A stretch of 47,094 bases of DNA from an uncultured bacterium (lineage in GTDB: Bacteria > Myxococcota_A > Bradymonadia > Bradymonadales > Bradymonadaceae), in the NCBI GenBank assembly GCA_937981985.1, contig CALJNB010000018.1, positions 1-47,094 of the forward strand. Reading direction: 5' to 3'. Numbering within the stretch: the stretch's first letter is position 1; every line of letters starts with the position of its first letter. The notes beneath the pieces are model-generated. The model saw nothing but the letters and a program-made list of their open reading frames with translations, was not told where the DNA came from and did no database searches. Below are positions 8,501-15,954 of this stretch, piece after piece. The position numbers and the translations under genes are program-made.

Positions 8501-10522
8501 GCGACAGCACCCGATAATGTCGTAAATTTGGTTATCCCTTTCCAAACTGATGGTAACTCAGAGGAAGATACCTATACGAATCGCTTTATCCTGAACTCTT
8601 TTGCTTTGATGGAGCCCTTGATTTCAAACGATGCTGTGACGATTGTTCGAACGCCAGGTGTGATCCCGGTGAATCTAGATGCCGATGATGATGGTATTCC
8701 GGACGCGATCGAGGGCGGTGATGAAACCGATACCGATGGTGACGGTGTTCCAGATTACCTCGATTTGGATTCAGACAACGACGGCATCCTAGATATTATC
8801 GAAGGCCAAAGTGGCTGCGTAGATACGATGCCCAACGATGGCATGTGTGATGGACCGGATGCAAACGATGACGGGTTAGCTGATGACGCAGTCAACGATG
8901 CGCCTGATACCGATGGTGATGGCACACCTGATTTCCTCGATCTGGATTCTGATAACGACGGCATCACCGACTTAGCCGAGGGGCAAAGTGGTTGTTTGGA
9001 TACGACTCCAGCCGACGCCGTATGTGACGGCCCTGACACCGATATGGATGGCATTGCCGATGACATCGATGATGCCGTTGGTGCGGGTACCACTCCAACG
9101 CCCGAAGAGGATTTCGATGTCGATGGCGTGCCTGATTATCTCGATCTCGATTCAGATAACGACGGTATCCTGGATATCATCGAAGGTGCTTCAAGCTGCG
9201 CCGACATGAACATGAATGGTGTTTGTGACGGACCGGACTCCGATGGCGATGGTATTGCCGACAGTATCGACACAACCGATGGGCACGGTGATGAAATGCC
9301 GACCATCGCACCTAACACAGATGGTACCGATGGTCCGGATTACATCGACTTAGATTCAGACGATGACGGCACACCTGATTTGGGTACTTCGGGCTGTGTT
9401 GACACGACGCCTGAAGACGATGTTTGTGATGGCGGCGATTCGGACGGTGATGGCATCGTAGATCCACAAGACCCATCTGATAGCTTTGGTACCGCTTTAG
9501 ATACTGACATGGATGGGATCTCCGATACCGATGATCTTGACGATGACAACGACGGTATCTTAGATGCTGACGAAGGTACCGACGACACTGACGGTGACGG
9601 CGTGATGGATAGTCTCGATTTAGATTCTGACAACGACGGAATTTTAGATGTTGTTGAAGGCCAATCTGGATGCATTGACGCGAGTCCATTAGATGGACGC
9701 TGCGATGGTGACGATTCAGATAACGACGGCGTCGTAGATACCGCGACCGAATCTGCCCCAGATACCGATGGTGATGGAATCGAAGATTTCCAAGACTTGG
9801 ATTCTGATAATGACGGTATTAGTGATCTCATCGAAGGTGGATCAGGTTGTGTGGATTCCGCGCCCGCGAACGCAGTCTGTGATGCAGATGATGGTGACGG
9901 CGATGGTGTTGTCGATGATATCGATAGTACAAACGGTCCGGGTAGCGCTCCGGCACCCGAAGTCGACACCGATGGTGACGGGGTTCCTGATTATTTAGAT
10001 CTTGATTCAGATAATGACGGTCTTTTAGACATCACCGAAGGTGGAAGTGGTTGTGTCGATTCTGAGCCGAATGGCGTTTGCGATGGTCCAGATACCGATG
10101 GTGATGGCATTCAAGATAGCATCGATACAACCGATGGATTTGGTGATGAAACACCGACCGATATTCCAGACGCTGACGGTACCGGAGGGCCTGATTTTCA
10201 AGACACCGATTCCAACGACGATGGTACTCCGGACGCGGCCGCTACAAATTGTGCTGAGACAAATACTGATGGTGTTTGTGATGGTTCGGATTCAGATGGC
10301 GATGGTATTATTGACTCGGTCGACGGCTTAGACGGTTTTGGTGCGTCTCCGCGCGACGATAATGGCGGTCTGCTCCCCAATCCAGGTAGCGGTGATATCC
10401 TTGTTGTGGGTGGCCCAGGTTGTTCAAGTAACGGGTCTGGAAGTGCATCAGGAGCAAGTCTGCTCTTAATGCTTCTAGGATTGCTTGTTGTTCGTAGGCG
10501 AGAAAATAATGACGCCACTTAA
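5546..10522 (+). CDS. Giant secreted protein: beta domains, DUF11-like domain, TSP3 repeats, MYXO-CTERM-like tail
   Basis: This 1658-residue protein starts at an ATG with AGGA eight bases upstream (5535-5538). A basic N-terminus and a hydrophobic segment (around residues 15-27) ending near TEA-A form a signal peptide. Residues ~35-1040 are beta-rich, secreted-type sequence with several Cys; a section around 680-830 resembles DUF11 (isopeptide/Ig-like) domains of surface proteins. Residues ~1045-1596 are TSP3 calcium-binding repeats in two ~285-residue superrepeats, close in order and wording to the last two of the preceding gene. The end (about 1620-1658) is Cys, hydrophobic helix and RRRE, a MYXO-CTERM-like sorting signal. 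I infer a surface-anchored adhesin or matrix protein, paralogous to its neighbour but with a different N-terminal region. It has its own candidate promoter and terminator. Confidence 0.92.
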   Translation: MLKTSYRPDLRAVKILTGTTALLLLGWTSPTEAACPGPIDLKVGYDFDFGAKTGIAPPSMGACVAEATTAPAGDDNCSANTTDATNGDYVIRTADFGVATLKYSFPVGAVQENYTMTVDIPLVGDAGYTAGATARPAGESVAKWVDLPSYCSETGSEITNNGHRLICNVGTVDATAGPIVIAVPASFKVSPSAYNGETFSLNFVESSSGGTGGACSGEATQTSQALTVSARPNIDMRTQIYRYAPTTRSGVPGFLMAFYLFIDSATVGANVGGERIVNPLDFEVGLKANVATPGIEFVRMIDSWVNTTKMVTTTPPGTIVGNGTTITVSVIPDPNPTNVLGESVPCDEEFLVPGGGCIYNDVSPQRISTHAIEYFVPLSAFGANGQIDFESFLNSDGSNMVGVVSTPAASGGAFDDPIIHNSGNYTAVQGLGGTFRTYMDRYAYRNGLERPDTTSTANIVRMPGEAGNWCNGGECKQFPTRTVETLTIVRNRGTASWTNTILCDKFDNRGMVLTPTPRQVGIANHRFPDNMQVDPIVGLYQNMTASTMPNGYTVEVATAAGTPAGGGYPSDTQECGDADATWVDAGTVTDFTDYNLVRLKIPTVASVFTPGVSDYFAPVFRYTVPVSAPDGELIGHQVILKTDTENFGGGIGEFSTATFDPATNSGVTRGQRFQVVKALVRVQKTAFHPTFGTETAIVGAGKDVTFELAPTYSADIGLTAPVASMDVIDVLPAPLTYVLGSGHTCNGGSNDGGLCTGGTSVPLEPDSITVDANGDQVLTWTLNGLVLGDAIAPIYFKAAAPLTTPLGTVLTNNVTVSSPMVDQSSDDERSASAAVTIDSIAGFFTTKGTNVPTISKDGAYTNTLQVANLKATEEADVDLIDYFPYSGDPRSPASDFKGTLVLTGAVTADAALTIYYTNAAVGAAPTALISTVGGTSGSAYAADFAIAPTAANGWCEESEFGTGSCPGSFADVTGVRATYAIIPGTATAPDNVVNLVIPFQTDGNSEEDTYTNRFILNSFALMEPLISNDAVTIVRTPGVIPVNLDADDDGIPDAIEGGDETDTDGDGVPDYLDLDSDNDGILDIIEGQSGCVDTMPNDGMCDGPDANDDGLADDAVNDAPDTDGDGTPDFLDLDSDNDGITDLAEGQSGCLDTTPADAVCDGPDTDMDGIADDIDDAVGAGTTPTPEEDFDVDGVPDYLDLDSDNDGILDIIEGASSCADMNMNGVCDGPDSDGDGIADSIDTTDGHGDEMPTIAPNTDGTDGPDYIDLDSDDDGTPDLGTSGCVDTTPEDDVCDGGDSDGDGIVDPQDPSDSFGTALDTDMDGISDTDDLDDDNDGILDADEGTDDTDGDGVMDSLDLDSDNDGILDVVEGQSGCIDASPLDGRCDGDDSDNDGVVDTATESAPDTDGDGIEDFQDLDSDNDGISDLIEGGSGCVDSAPANAVCDADDGDGDGVVDDIDSTNGPGSAPAPEVDTDGDGVPDYLDLDSDNDGLLDITEGGSGCVDSEPNGVCDGPDTDGDGIQDSIDTTDGFGDETPTDIPDADGTGGPDFQDTDSNDDGTPDAAATNCAETNTDGVCDGSDSDGDGIIDSVDGLDGFGASPRDDNGGLLPNPGSGDILVVGGPGCSSNGSGSASGASLLLMLLGLLVVRRRENNDAT
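8678..10348 (+). repeat. Two TSP3 superrepeats in the second giant protein
   Basis: Copies begin at 8678 and 9539, a spacing of 861 bases (287 codons). The last copy reaches the DGFG landmark at 10331, 264 codons after its start, exactly as in the last copy of the upstream gene. The sub-block order matches the upstream copies, including a CDGGDSDGDGIVDP block followed by SDSFGT. Confidence 0.85.
10408..10522 (+). other. MYXO-CTERM-like C-terminal sorting signal of the second giant protein
   Basis: A GGPGCSS motif, a Gly/Ser spacer, the hydrophobic segment LLLMLLGLLVV and an RRRE cluster form the same three-part tail as in the upstream paralogue. LLLMLLGL is identical in the two proteins, pointing to the same sorting enzyme. 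Confidence 0.75.
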
Positions 10523-10530
10523 GTAGCTAT

Positions 10531-10547
10531 ACGATATTCGATATCGT
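10531..10547. repeat. Short perfect inverted repeat after the second giant gene
   Basis: ACGATAT and ATATCGT flank a TCG loop, 8 bases after the stop codon. It has no T run of its own and sits just before the real terminator; it may stabilise the 3' end of the mRNA. Confidence 0.5.
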
Positions 10548-10554
10548 GCTTTCT

Positions 10555-10589
10555 AAAAAATAGCCCCGTCTCAACGACGGGGCTTTTTT
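10555..10589 (+). terminator. Intrinsic terminator after the second giant gene
   Basis: A 9-bp GC-rich stem (10562-10570 with 10576-10584) has a TCAAC loop, an A run before it and a T run to 10589. The A and T runs on both sides would let it work in either direction. Confidence 0.93.
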
Positions 10590-10604
10590 GTGCTTGATTA
10601 TCAA

Positions 10605-10633
10605 TTGAATCACGGCCCAGATCATGCGACGAT
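10605..10633 (+). promoter_or_regulatory. Candidate promoter of the GNAT gene
   Basis: TTGAAT (10605-10610), 17 bp and GACGAT (10628-10633) lie between the upstream terminator and the ATG at 10661. This matches the arrangement at 5481 and 25043. Confidence 0.45.
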
Positions 10634-10660
10634 AGGGCTCCTATAGCTCGTGGATTTAAG

Positions 10661-11461
10661 ATGAATGCGCCTTACACGATTCGTAAAATGACCGAAGATG
10701 ATATCGATCCGGTGGTTGATATTATCGAACTTCACGACGATGACGATGCGCGTACCGCCTATATTTCATTTAAAGAATACGGCACCGAAGGTCATGTGGT
10801 TTTGGTCGATGATAAAAATATCGCTCGTGGTGTTACCGGTGTGTTTGCTGCCAATGAACAAAGCTTTTGGTTGAGTTGGACTTATCTTGACGCACGCTTA
10901 AGGGGACAAGGCTTTGGTCGTAAACTTGGTGACTATGCGCTGTCTCAAATAAAAGAGAAGGGCGGTCAGGTCCTCTTTGTCAGTACCAGCGATTATAAAG
11001 TTAAGGGTAAGGATATCTACGCTGACGCAAAATCTTTTTATAGGGCGATGGGAGCCGTTGAGGAAATGGTTGTCCCGGATTATTACCAACGAGGAGAGTC
11101 GCACTGCATCTATCGAATGCAAGTTAGCGAATTTTCTGACAAAAAAAACGATGATAAGCACCCCCCTTTATTCGTTCAATTTACGGGTATGGAGGCGATT
11201 GTGGAAACGCACGTCGCTTATGGCTTAACATGGGAAGAGGCTCCCGAAGAACATTTAAGACGGACGAAAAAAGAGCTGGAACGACTCGTTGCAGGCGCAA
11301 GAAGTTCCGGGTCCCACGCGGTCTTTTTTTCTGTGCCCAGTGATTTTGATTCGCGTCAAAAGGCAATCGTGGAAGCTTTTGGTTTTCGACAGGTTGGTAA
11401 ACTTAGAGACTTTTTCGCGCCCGGCGTGGACGAACTTCATTTTGGTTTTTATCTTAAATGA
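10661..11461 (+). CDS. GNAT-family N-acetyltransferase with a degenerate second GNAT half
   Basis: Residues ~1-150 form a GNAT acyl-CoA transferase domain, with the acetyl-CoA pyrophosphate-binding loop RGQGFGRKLG in the expected place after a beta strand (SFWLSWTYLD). Residues ~165-266 look like the C-terminal half of a second GNAT fold, ending in a FGFRQVGKLRDFF and FGFYLK pattern, but without a clear second acetyl-CoA loop. The substrate cannot be told from sequence. It is monocistronic, with its own candidate promoter and a hairpin after it. The start has no strong Shine-Dalgarno sequence, but the N-terminus (YTIRKMTEDD) is typical of the family. Confidence 0.85.
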   Translation: MNAPYTIRKMTEDDIDPVVDIIELHDDDDARTAYISFKEYGTEGHVVLVDDKNIARGVTGVFAANEQSFWLSWTYLDARLRGQGFGRKLGDYALSQIKEKGGQVLFVSTSDYKVKGKDIYADAKSFYRAMGAVEEMVVPDYYQRGESHCIYRMQVSEFSDKKNDDKHPPLFVQFTGMEAIVETHVAYGLTWEEAPEEHLRRTKKELERLVAGARSSGSHAVFFSVPSDFDSRQKAIVEAFGFRQVGKLRDFFAPGVDELHFGFYLK

Positions 11462-11550
11462 GCACGTGCTTATAAAATCTCGAGACTAGCCCTAACCCAT
11501 AATCTACTTTTTATTAAAAGACGTCGCAAAACCTAGTGCGAATTTACGTA

Positions 11551-11580
11551 GAGTCGATGCTGAAAAGCATCGGCTTCTTG
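11551..11580. terminator. Hairpin terminator between convergent genes
   Basis: A stem centred on CGATGCT-GAAA-AGCATCG (11555-11572) extends outwards by a few pairs including G-T wobbles and is followed by a T-rich stretch. It lies between the stop of the GNAT gene and the stop of the convergent YdeI-like gene at 11584, close enough to serve both. Confidence 0.65.
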
Positions 11581-11583
11581 TAT

Positions 11584-12192
11584 TCATTTAACCCTATCAT
11601 GTTTTCTATACCTATCATTTAGACCCTCGCCATTTTCTATCATCGCAATTGCTTTCGCAATTCGCTTCAACTTCGTTTCTGCCTTTTTTGCGCTAGAAAT
11701 CCAGTCTGCAAATTCGCGTTTTTGGCCCGGTTTTAAATGTTCAAAGGCAGTTTTAGCGGAGACATTTTCGTTCAGTGCAAGTGTTAATTCCGGCGGCATC
11801 ATAAGTCGCCTTTTTTCTGGTTTTATGGACACTCCCTTTTTTGCAAGTTCAATTGCTTCCTGAAGGTACGTTGTAATGATCTCAGGCTTTATTTCAGAAG
11901 CACTCGTCATTCGCCATTGTCTTTGACCTTTGGTCTTTTCTTTGTTCGCATTTACAAGAACAGCTTCGGTGTCCTCCAAGAAGACGCCTTGGTCAAACCA
12001 TAACCCGAAGTAAGATTTGAAAGCGACCACTTGAACGACGTTACGCCCAAAGGCCATATAACATGGCATGCTCCACTTTATGGTTTCTTCCAAATTCGCT
12101 TGGCGAAGGATTTCGACAAGTTCGATGAGTTCGGCCTGCCAGATCGTTTCATTAGCGATGTATTTTTCGACGTCTTTAATTTTTTCCACCAT
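11584..12192 (-). CDS. YdeI/OmpD-associated family protein with DUF1801-like N-terminus
   Basis: A 202-residue protein. The N-terminal ~115 residues match the DUF1801 style (TIKWSMPCYMAFGR, then FGLWFDQG). The C-terminal half has the YdeI/OmpD-associated signature: MMPPELTLAL, a conserved LKPGQKREFADWISSAKK segment, ETKLKRIAKAI, and an ending rich in charged residues. Proteins of this family are linked to peptide or bacteriocin resistance in enterobacteria, but the biochemical activity is unknown. It is a single gene transcribed against the GNAT gene. The ATG is the only sensible start; Shine-Dalgarno match is weak. Confidence 0.82.
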   Translation of the reverse strand: MVEKIKDVEKYIANETIWQAELIELVEILRQANLEETIKWSMPCYMAFGRNVVQVVAFKSYFGLWFDQGVFLEDTEAVLVNANKEKTKGQRQWRMTSASEIKPEIITTYLQEAIELAKKGVSIKPEKRRLMMPPELTLALNENVSAKTAFEHLKPGQKREFADWISSAKKAETKLKRIAKAIAMIENGEGLNDRYRKHDRVK

Positions 12193-12341
12193 GACTCGGG
12201 AGCGAATGGTTTTTTGTTTATCATAGGCGACTATTTGCTTTTTTAAAAGAACACGGAGACACGATCCATCCGGCGGGCTTTCTTTTGGATTCTAACTCTG
12301 CCCCGGTATTTGTTTTCAAGCATAAGTGTACATAGGAAGTT

Positions 12342-13127
12342 ATGAAAGTCCGTCTGAAAAGTGATAAAGCGCGCTTGAGTCGACACCGTCGGCTTCGCTC
12401 GAACGACGGTTCAACCCTAGAGACGAATCAAATATATACGGTTTATGGTGTTTTTATTGAGGACGGATATTCGGATTTTTATCTGTCTGAATACGACGGT
12501 TACGAAGGTTCTCCAACTCCTTATCCGAAGGAAATCTTCGAAATCGTCGATGAGCGTCCGTCTCAGTATTGGATACGGACGGAATGCAAAAGTAGTCAAA
12601 GTTACTTTTTTCGAGAGTGGACCGAAGACGAAATGTTCCACTCAAACCTTGTTGAACGCTGGGAGCCAGAACTAGGGATCTTTCAAAGATATAAAAGCTG
12701 GATGGATGACGAGTTTCGAAATGAGACCGCACGTGAAAATCTAAATTTAATCGGGGTTCGAACCCTAACCTATAAAGATGGCGATGACTTTATTAAAAAC
12801 GTTAAGAATATCTTTGGCGAAGGGTTGCACAGCGACCCATGGGATTACTTACATGAGTCCGTAGATAAATGGACGGAATCCGATGGTCTTTCGATCGTCG
12901 CCAGTTTTCCCACAAGCGAACCCATCGTCTTATTTTTCAATGAAGATACTGATTGTCGCGTTTATGAATTGAGCTCCTGTCGCGATGTTAGGGAGGTTTT
13001 GGCTGGGGATCCGTTTGCGATGATCTATATTACAAACTCGAAAAAGGAATACCTGCTTTCCATCGAGGGAAATTCTCACATAATTGGGAGCGGAACGGCG
13101 CTGGCTTGGGATTTTTGGGATCTTTAA
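12342..13127 (+). CDS. Uncharacterised two-part protein, possibly immunity-like
   Basis: The ATG follows AGGA at a good distance (ACATAGGAAGTT). The 261 residues show no signal peptide or membrane segment. The N-terminal ~85 residues (TNQIYTVYGVFIEDGY, then PYPKEIFEIVDERPSQYW) resemble a small beta domain seen in stand-alone bacterial proteins of unknown function. The C-terminal ~100 residues end in an AMIYITNSKKEYLLSI and NSHIIGSG pattern reminiscent of SUKH-like or DUF6756-type immunity proteins. No toxin gene is next to it, so immunity is only a suggestion. Trp and acidic residues are frequent. It is a single gene with no recognisable terminator. Confidence 0.65.
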   Translation: MKVRLKSDKARLSRHRRLRSNDGSTLETNQIYTVYGVFIEDGYSDFYLSEYDGYEGSPTPYPKEIFEIVDERPSQYWIRTECKSSQSYFFREWTEDEMFHSNLVERWEPELGIFQRYKSWMDDEFRNETARENLNLIGVRTLTYKDGDDFIKNVKNIFGEGLHSDPWDYLHESVDKWTESDGLSIVASFPTSEPIVLFFNEDTDCRVYELSSCRDVREVLAGDPFAMIYITNSKKEYLLSIEGNSHIIGSGTALAWDFWDL

Positions 13128-13200
13128 ATTAGAAAAATCCTTTAAAATGATTTTGAAATGTTGGATGACTCGAAGGGGGCTTGATTGAAGGACGCCGGGA

Positions 13201-13333
13201 TGATGCATTCGCATCTATCCTTGGGTAAACGCGCACTAGGGTTTGGGAACGTTTTAGACGGAAAAGTTTTGGTGAGGAACGAGTTCTTTTTTAACGAACT
13301 GATGTATTCACATCTATCCCTGCGTAAATTCGC
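13201..13333. repeat. Pair of imperfect 34-bp direct repeats, one inside the AGCS gene end
   Basis: Copy 1 is 13201-13234 and copy 2 is 13300-13333, 99 bases apart. They share TGATGxATTCxCATCTATCC and a following GxGTAAA. Copy 2 overlaps the last codons and stop of the AGCS gene, copy 1 lies in the intergenic space. This suggests a local duplication of the gene's 3' end that has since diverged. The gap 13128-13313 holds nothing else recognisable. Confidence 0.6.
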
Positions 13334-15260
13334 CATTTTTTAGCATGGTCCAATATTCAGCGAGCGCGATTTTAATTTTTCCGCTTAATAAAACAACGCC
13401 CAAAATATTTGGGAAGGCCATGGAAAGAATCATGATATCTGAAAAGTCGATGACGTTTTGGAGACTTGAAACGCAACCAATCCAAACGAAAACACAAAAC
13501 AAAACCCGATAAGGCATCGCCTGGTCTTTTCCAAAAAGAAACTTCCAGCTTTGTTCGCCGTAATAACTCCAAGAGATCATGGTACTAAAGGCGAATAAAA
13601 TGACAGCGATCGAAAGGAGGATTCCGGATACCGAACCGAGAGAATTCTCAAATGCGGCACCGGTGAGCAAAACGCCTTCTAAACCGGCTGTTGCAGGGTC
13701 GGCGTAGACGCCGGTAACCACGATTACGATTCCGGTCATGAAGCAAATAATGATGGTGTCAATGAAGGGCCCAATGGATGCGACGAGTCCTTCACGGACG
13801 GCATATTTAGTTTTCGCGGCTGCGTGTGCAATTGCAGCCGATCCTGTGCCGGCCTCATTACTGAAGGCGGCGCGCTTTACACCTTGAACGATGACGCCCA
13901 TCAAACCGCCAAATCCCGCTTCCATACTGAAGGCTGATTCGAACATGATTGAGACAGCGCCCGGTACGGCGCCGGCGTTAATGATGAGAATCGCAATCGC
14001 TGAGAAGACATAAAGTATGCCCATCGCAGGGACGACTTTATCGGCAACTTTTGCAATGCGCTTGATGCCGCCGATGATCACGATGCCGACAAGAATAGCC
14101 AAAACGATGCCATACAACCAACCAAGGTCTCCGGTGCCACCTCGAAATTTTTCGGTGTTAACGATCTGAGTTTCAACTCCAGATACTGAGGGTTGCTTAT
14201 CTTTGGCCAATGTTTGCTCTTTTTCGCTAAGTGTGCCTTGGCGTTGCCACGAGATATCTCGGCCGTATCCGTTAATGGATTTGATGGTTCCAAATTGGAG
14301 TTCCAGTGCCGTGTCGGAATCGAGGTTGAATACGGTTCCCGTTTTCATGGCTTCGGCTTCGATGGTGACCGAGAATTTGTCTCCGTCGGCTTTCCAATCG
14401 TTGAGACCTATTTTTGGGTTTTCGATCGGACGATAGGACGTGCTTGGAGATGAATCTGAAACCGCGGCGGCGTTGAATTTAACGAGGAAGCGATTGTCGG
14501 GGATAGCGATGGGTTTGGCAGATACCACTTTTACCATCGCGGTTGAGCGTTCCCCGGCAAGGGCAGGGATCGTTTTTGCAATGGCCTGGAAGCTTTGATT
14601 GGCCTGGAACATATTCCCACCACCAAAAGATCCGCCAATACATAGAACAGCGAAAAGAACTGACATTATTTTTCCAAGCGTCCCCAATTTAAGTTCGGCA
14701 AGACCGTCACGCAAGTAGACCATCGGCCCACCTTGAACTTCGCCGTCCTCATCGACGATTCGGTACATTTGACCAAGCGTGCTTTCTGCAAATTTGGAAG
14801 TCATTCCAAAAACTGCAGCAATGACCATCCAAATTATCGCTCCGGGTCCACCTAGTGTAACGGCCACGGCAACGCCGGCGATGTTACCTAAACCAACGGT
14901 AGCGGATAGCGCCGATGCAAGTGCTTGGAAGTGAGAAACTTCACCCGGATCATCAGGATCATCGAAGTCGCCTTTGACCACTTTAACGGCGTGTCCGAAA
15001 CCTCGGACATTAATAAACGCAAATCGGAAGGTAAAAAATATCGCACCGCTTATCAGGACAAGTACGATAAGTGGCATTTGGATCCCAGGTACCGTCCAAA
15101 ACACGTTTGCTAAAATGCCAACAATACTTCCGAAGGCACGGTCTACATACACCTGCATCGCAGTTGGATCACCACCAGCGATGGCGCCGACGACGGCAAT
15201 CGCAATGAGTAAGAGGAGTACGGCGGAATAGCGTTTTGCAAAATTCAAAATGACACCCAT
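13314..15260 (-). CDS. AGCS-family sodium:alanine/glycine symporter with large periplasmic-type insert
   Basis: A polytopic membrane protein of the alanine/glycine:cation symporter family, importing small neutral amino acids with sodium. Family segments are clear: SALSATVGLGNIAGVAVA (about 117-134), GGPGAIIWMVIAAVFGM (137-153), GGSFGGGNMFQANQS (209-223), and later AFSNEAGTGSAAIAHAA. Family members are usually 450-500 residues; this one is 648. The excess is one hydrophilic beta-rich insert at about residues 232-378, between two transmembrane helices. Such enlarged versions also occur in other marine bacteria. The ATG start gives a normal first helix. Alanine dehydrogenase lies about 5 kb away, which fits alanine use, though they are not an operon. 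Confidence 0.9.
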   Translation of the reverse strand: MGVILNFAKRYSAVLLLLIAIAVVGAIAGGDPTAMQVYVDRAFGSIVGILANVFWTVPGIQMPLIVLVLISGAIFFTFRFAFINVRGFGHAVKVVKGDFDDPDDPGEVSHFQALASALSATVGLGNIAGVAVAVTLGGPGAIIWMVIAAVFGMTSKFAESTLGQMYRIVDEDGEVQGGPMVYLRDGLAELKLGTLGKIMSVLFAVLCIGGSFGGGNMFQANQSFQAIAKTIPALAGERSTAMVKVVSAKPIAIPDNRFLVKFNAAAVSDSSPSTSYRPIENPKIGLNDWKADGDKFSVTIEAEAMKTGTVFNLDSDTALELQFGTIKSINGYGRDISWQRQGTLSEKEQTLAKDKQPSVSGVETQIVNTEKFRGGTGDLGWLYGIVLAILVGIVIIGGIKRIAKVADKVVPAMGILYVFSAIAILIINAGAVPGAVSIMFESAFSMEAGFGGLMGVIVQGVKRAAFSNEAGTGSAAIAHAAAKTKYAVREGLVASIGPFIDTIIICFMTGIVIVVTGVYADPATAGLEGVLLTGAAFENSLGSVSGILLSIAVILFAFSTMISWSYYGEQSWKFLFGKDQAMPYRVLFCVFVWIGCVSSLQNVIDFSDIMILSMAFPNILGVVLLSGKIKIALAEYWTMLKNGEFTQG

Positions 15261-15342
15261 CTGAAAACGTTTCGTTTAACAGGTTCGCAGCCGAGGCTCA
15301 AGGGCGACAGAACGTAGGTTTAGGGCGCCAAAGTGGGACTTA

Positions 15343-15954
15343 TTAGCGGGTTTCAAAAATGGCGTAACTTAAATATCCAAGTGGAATACGAAGTTTAAAC
15401 ATGATTGCATGTCGCGCTGCTGCATTATTATCGGTTAGGAAGTCGTACTCAAGCCCGAAGAGCGCGTATCCCAGCGATGCGTTGAGCTGTGTTTGTTCAA
15501 AGTTGGTTTCTGCGCCGAGTTGGACGGATAACCCCACTTCGGTATTGATGAATTCAAATTGACCTCCAACACCCCAATTCAACATTGCGCCGTGCATGAT
15601 CGTTGGGCCAAGCATTAACAGTGTCGTGTCATACAGGTAGAAAATACCAGGGCGAGCTCTTAATAAGAGCCAGTTGGGAATATCAGAATCCAAACTAAAA
15701 CCGCCGCCGATTTCAAGTTGGAATGACCAGTGAAGGACACGCGGATGAATATTTGGGTCAAGTTCAAAACGCGGCAGGGTTTTAGTTTCAGCTGGAGTAG
15801 ATTCAGGTACGACCGGTGCGCTTGGCGGCGAAGATGTTTGGGGTTTGACTTTTTTTAGAGAGGTCTCTTCGCTGCTCAATGTTTGTGCGGTTTCCTGCGC
15901 GATGAGAATGCAGGGTACAAAAAATAAAGCCATCCAGGTAAACAGAATTTTCAT
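15343..15954 (-). CDS. Secreted outer-membrane beta-barrel-like protein
   Basis: A 203-residue protein with a signal peptide (hydrophobic residues 3-19, cleavage near IAQ-ET), a ~45-residue Ser/Thr/Pro linker, and then alternating amphipathic strands with many aromatic ends (LQLEIGGGF-like, VGLSVQLGAET, LNASLGYALFGLEYDF, IMFKLRIPLGY). This pattern suits a small outer-membrane barrel or barrel-like envelope protein. No specific family was recognised. Its start overlaps the stop of the upstream lipoprotein gene by four bases (ATGA), so the two are translationally coupled. Confidence 0.7.
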   Translation of the reverse strand: MKILFTWMALFFVPCILIAQETAQTLSSEETSLKKVKPQTSSPPSAPVVPESTPAETKTLPRFELDPNIHPRVLHWSFQLEIGGGFSLDSDIPNWLLLRARPGIFYLYDTTLLMLGPTIMHGAMLNWGVGGQFEFINTEVGLSVQLGAETNFEQTQLNASLGYALFGLEYDFLTDNNAAARHAIMFKLRIPLGYLSYAIFETR

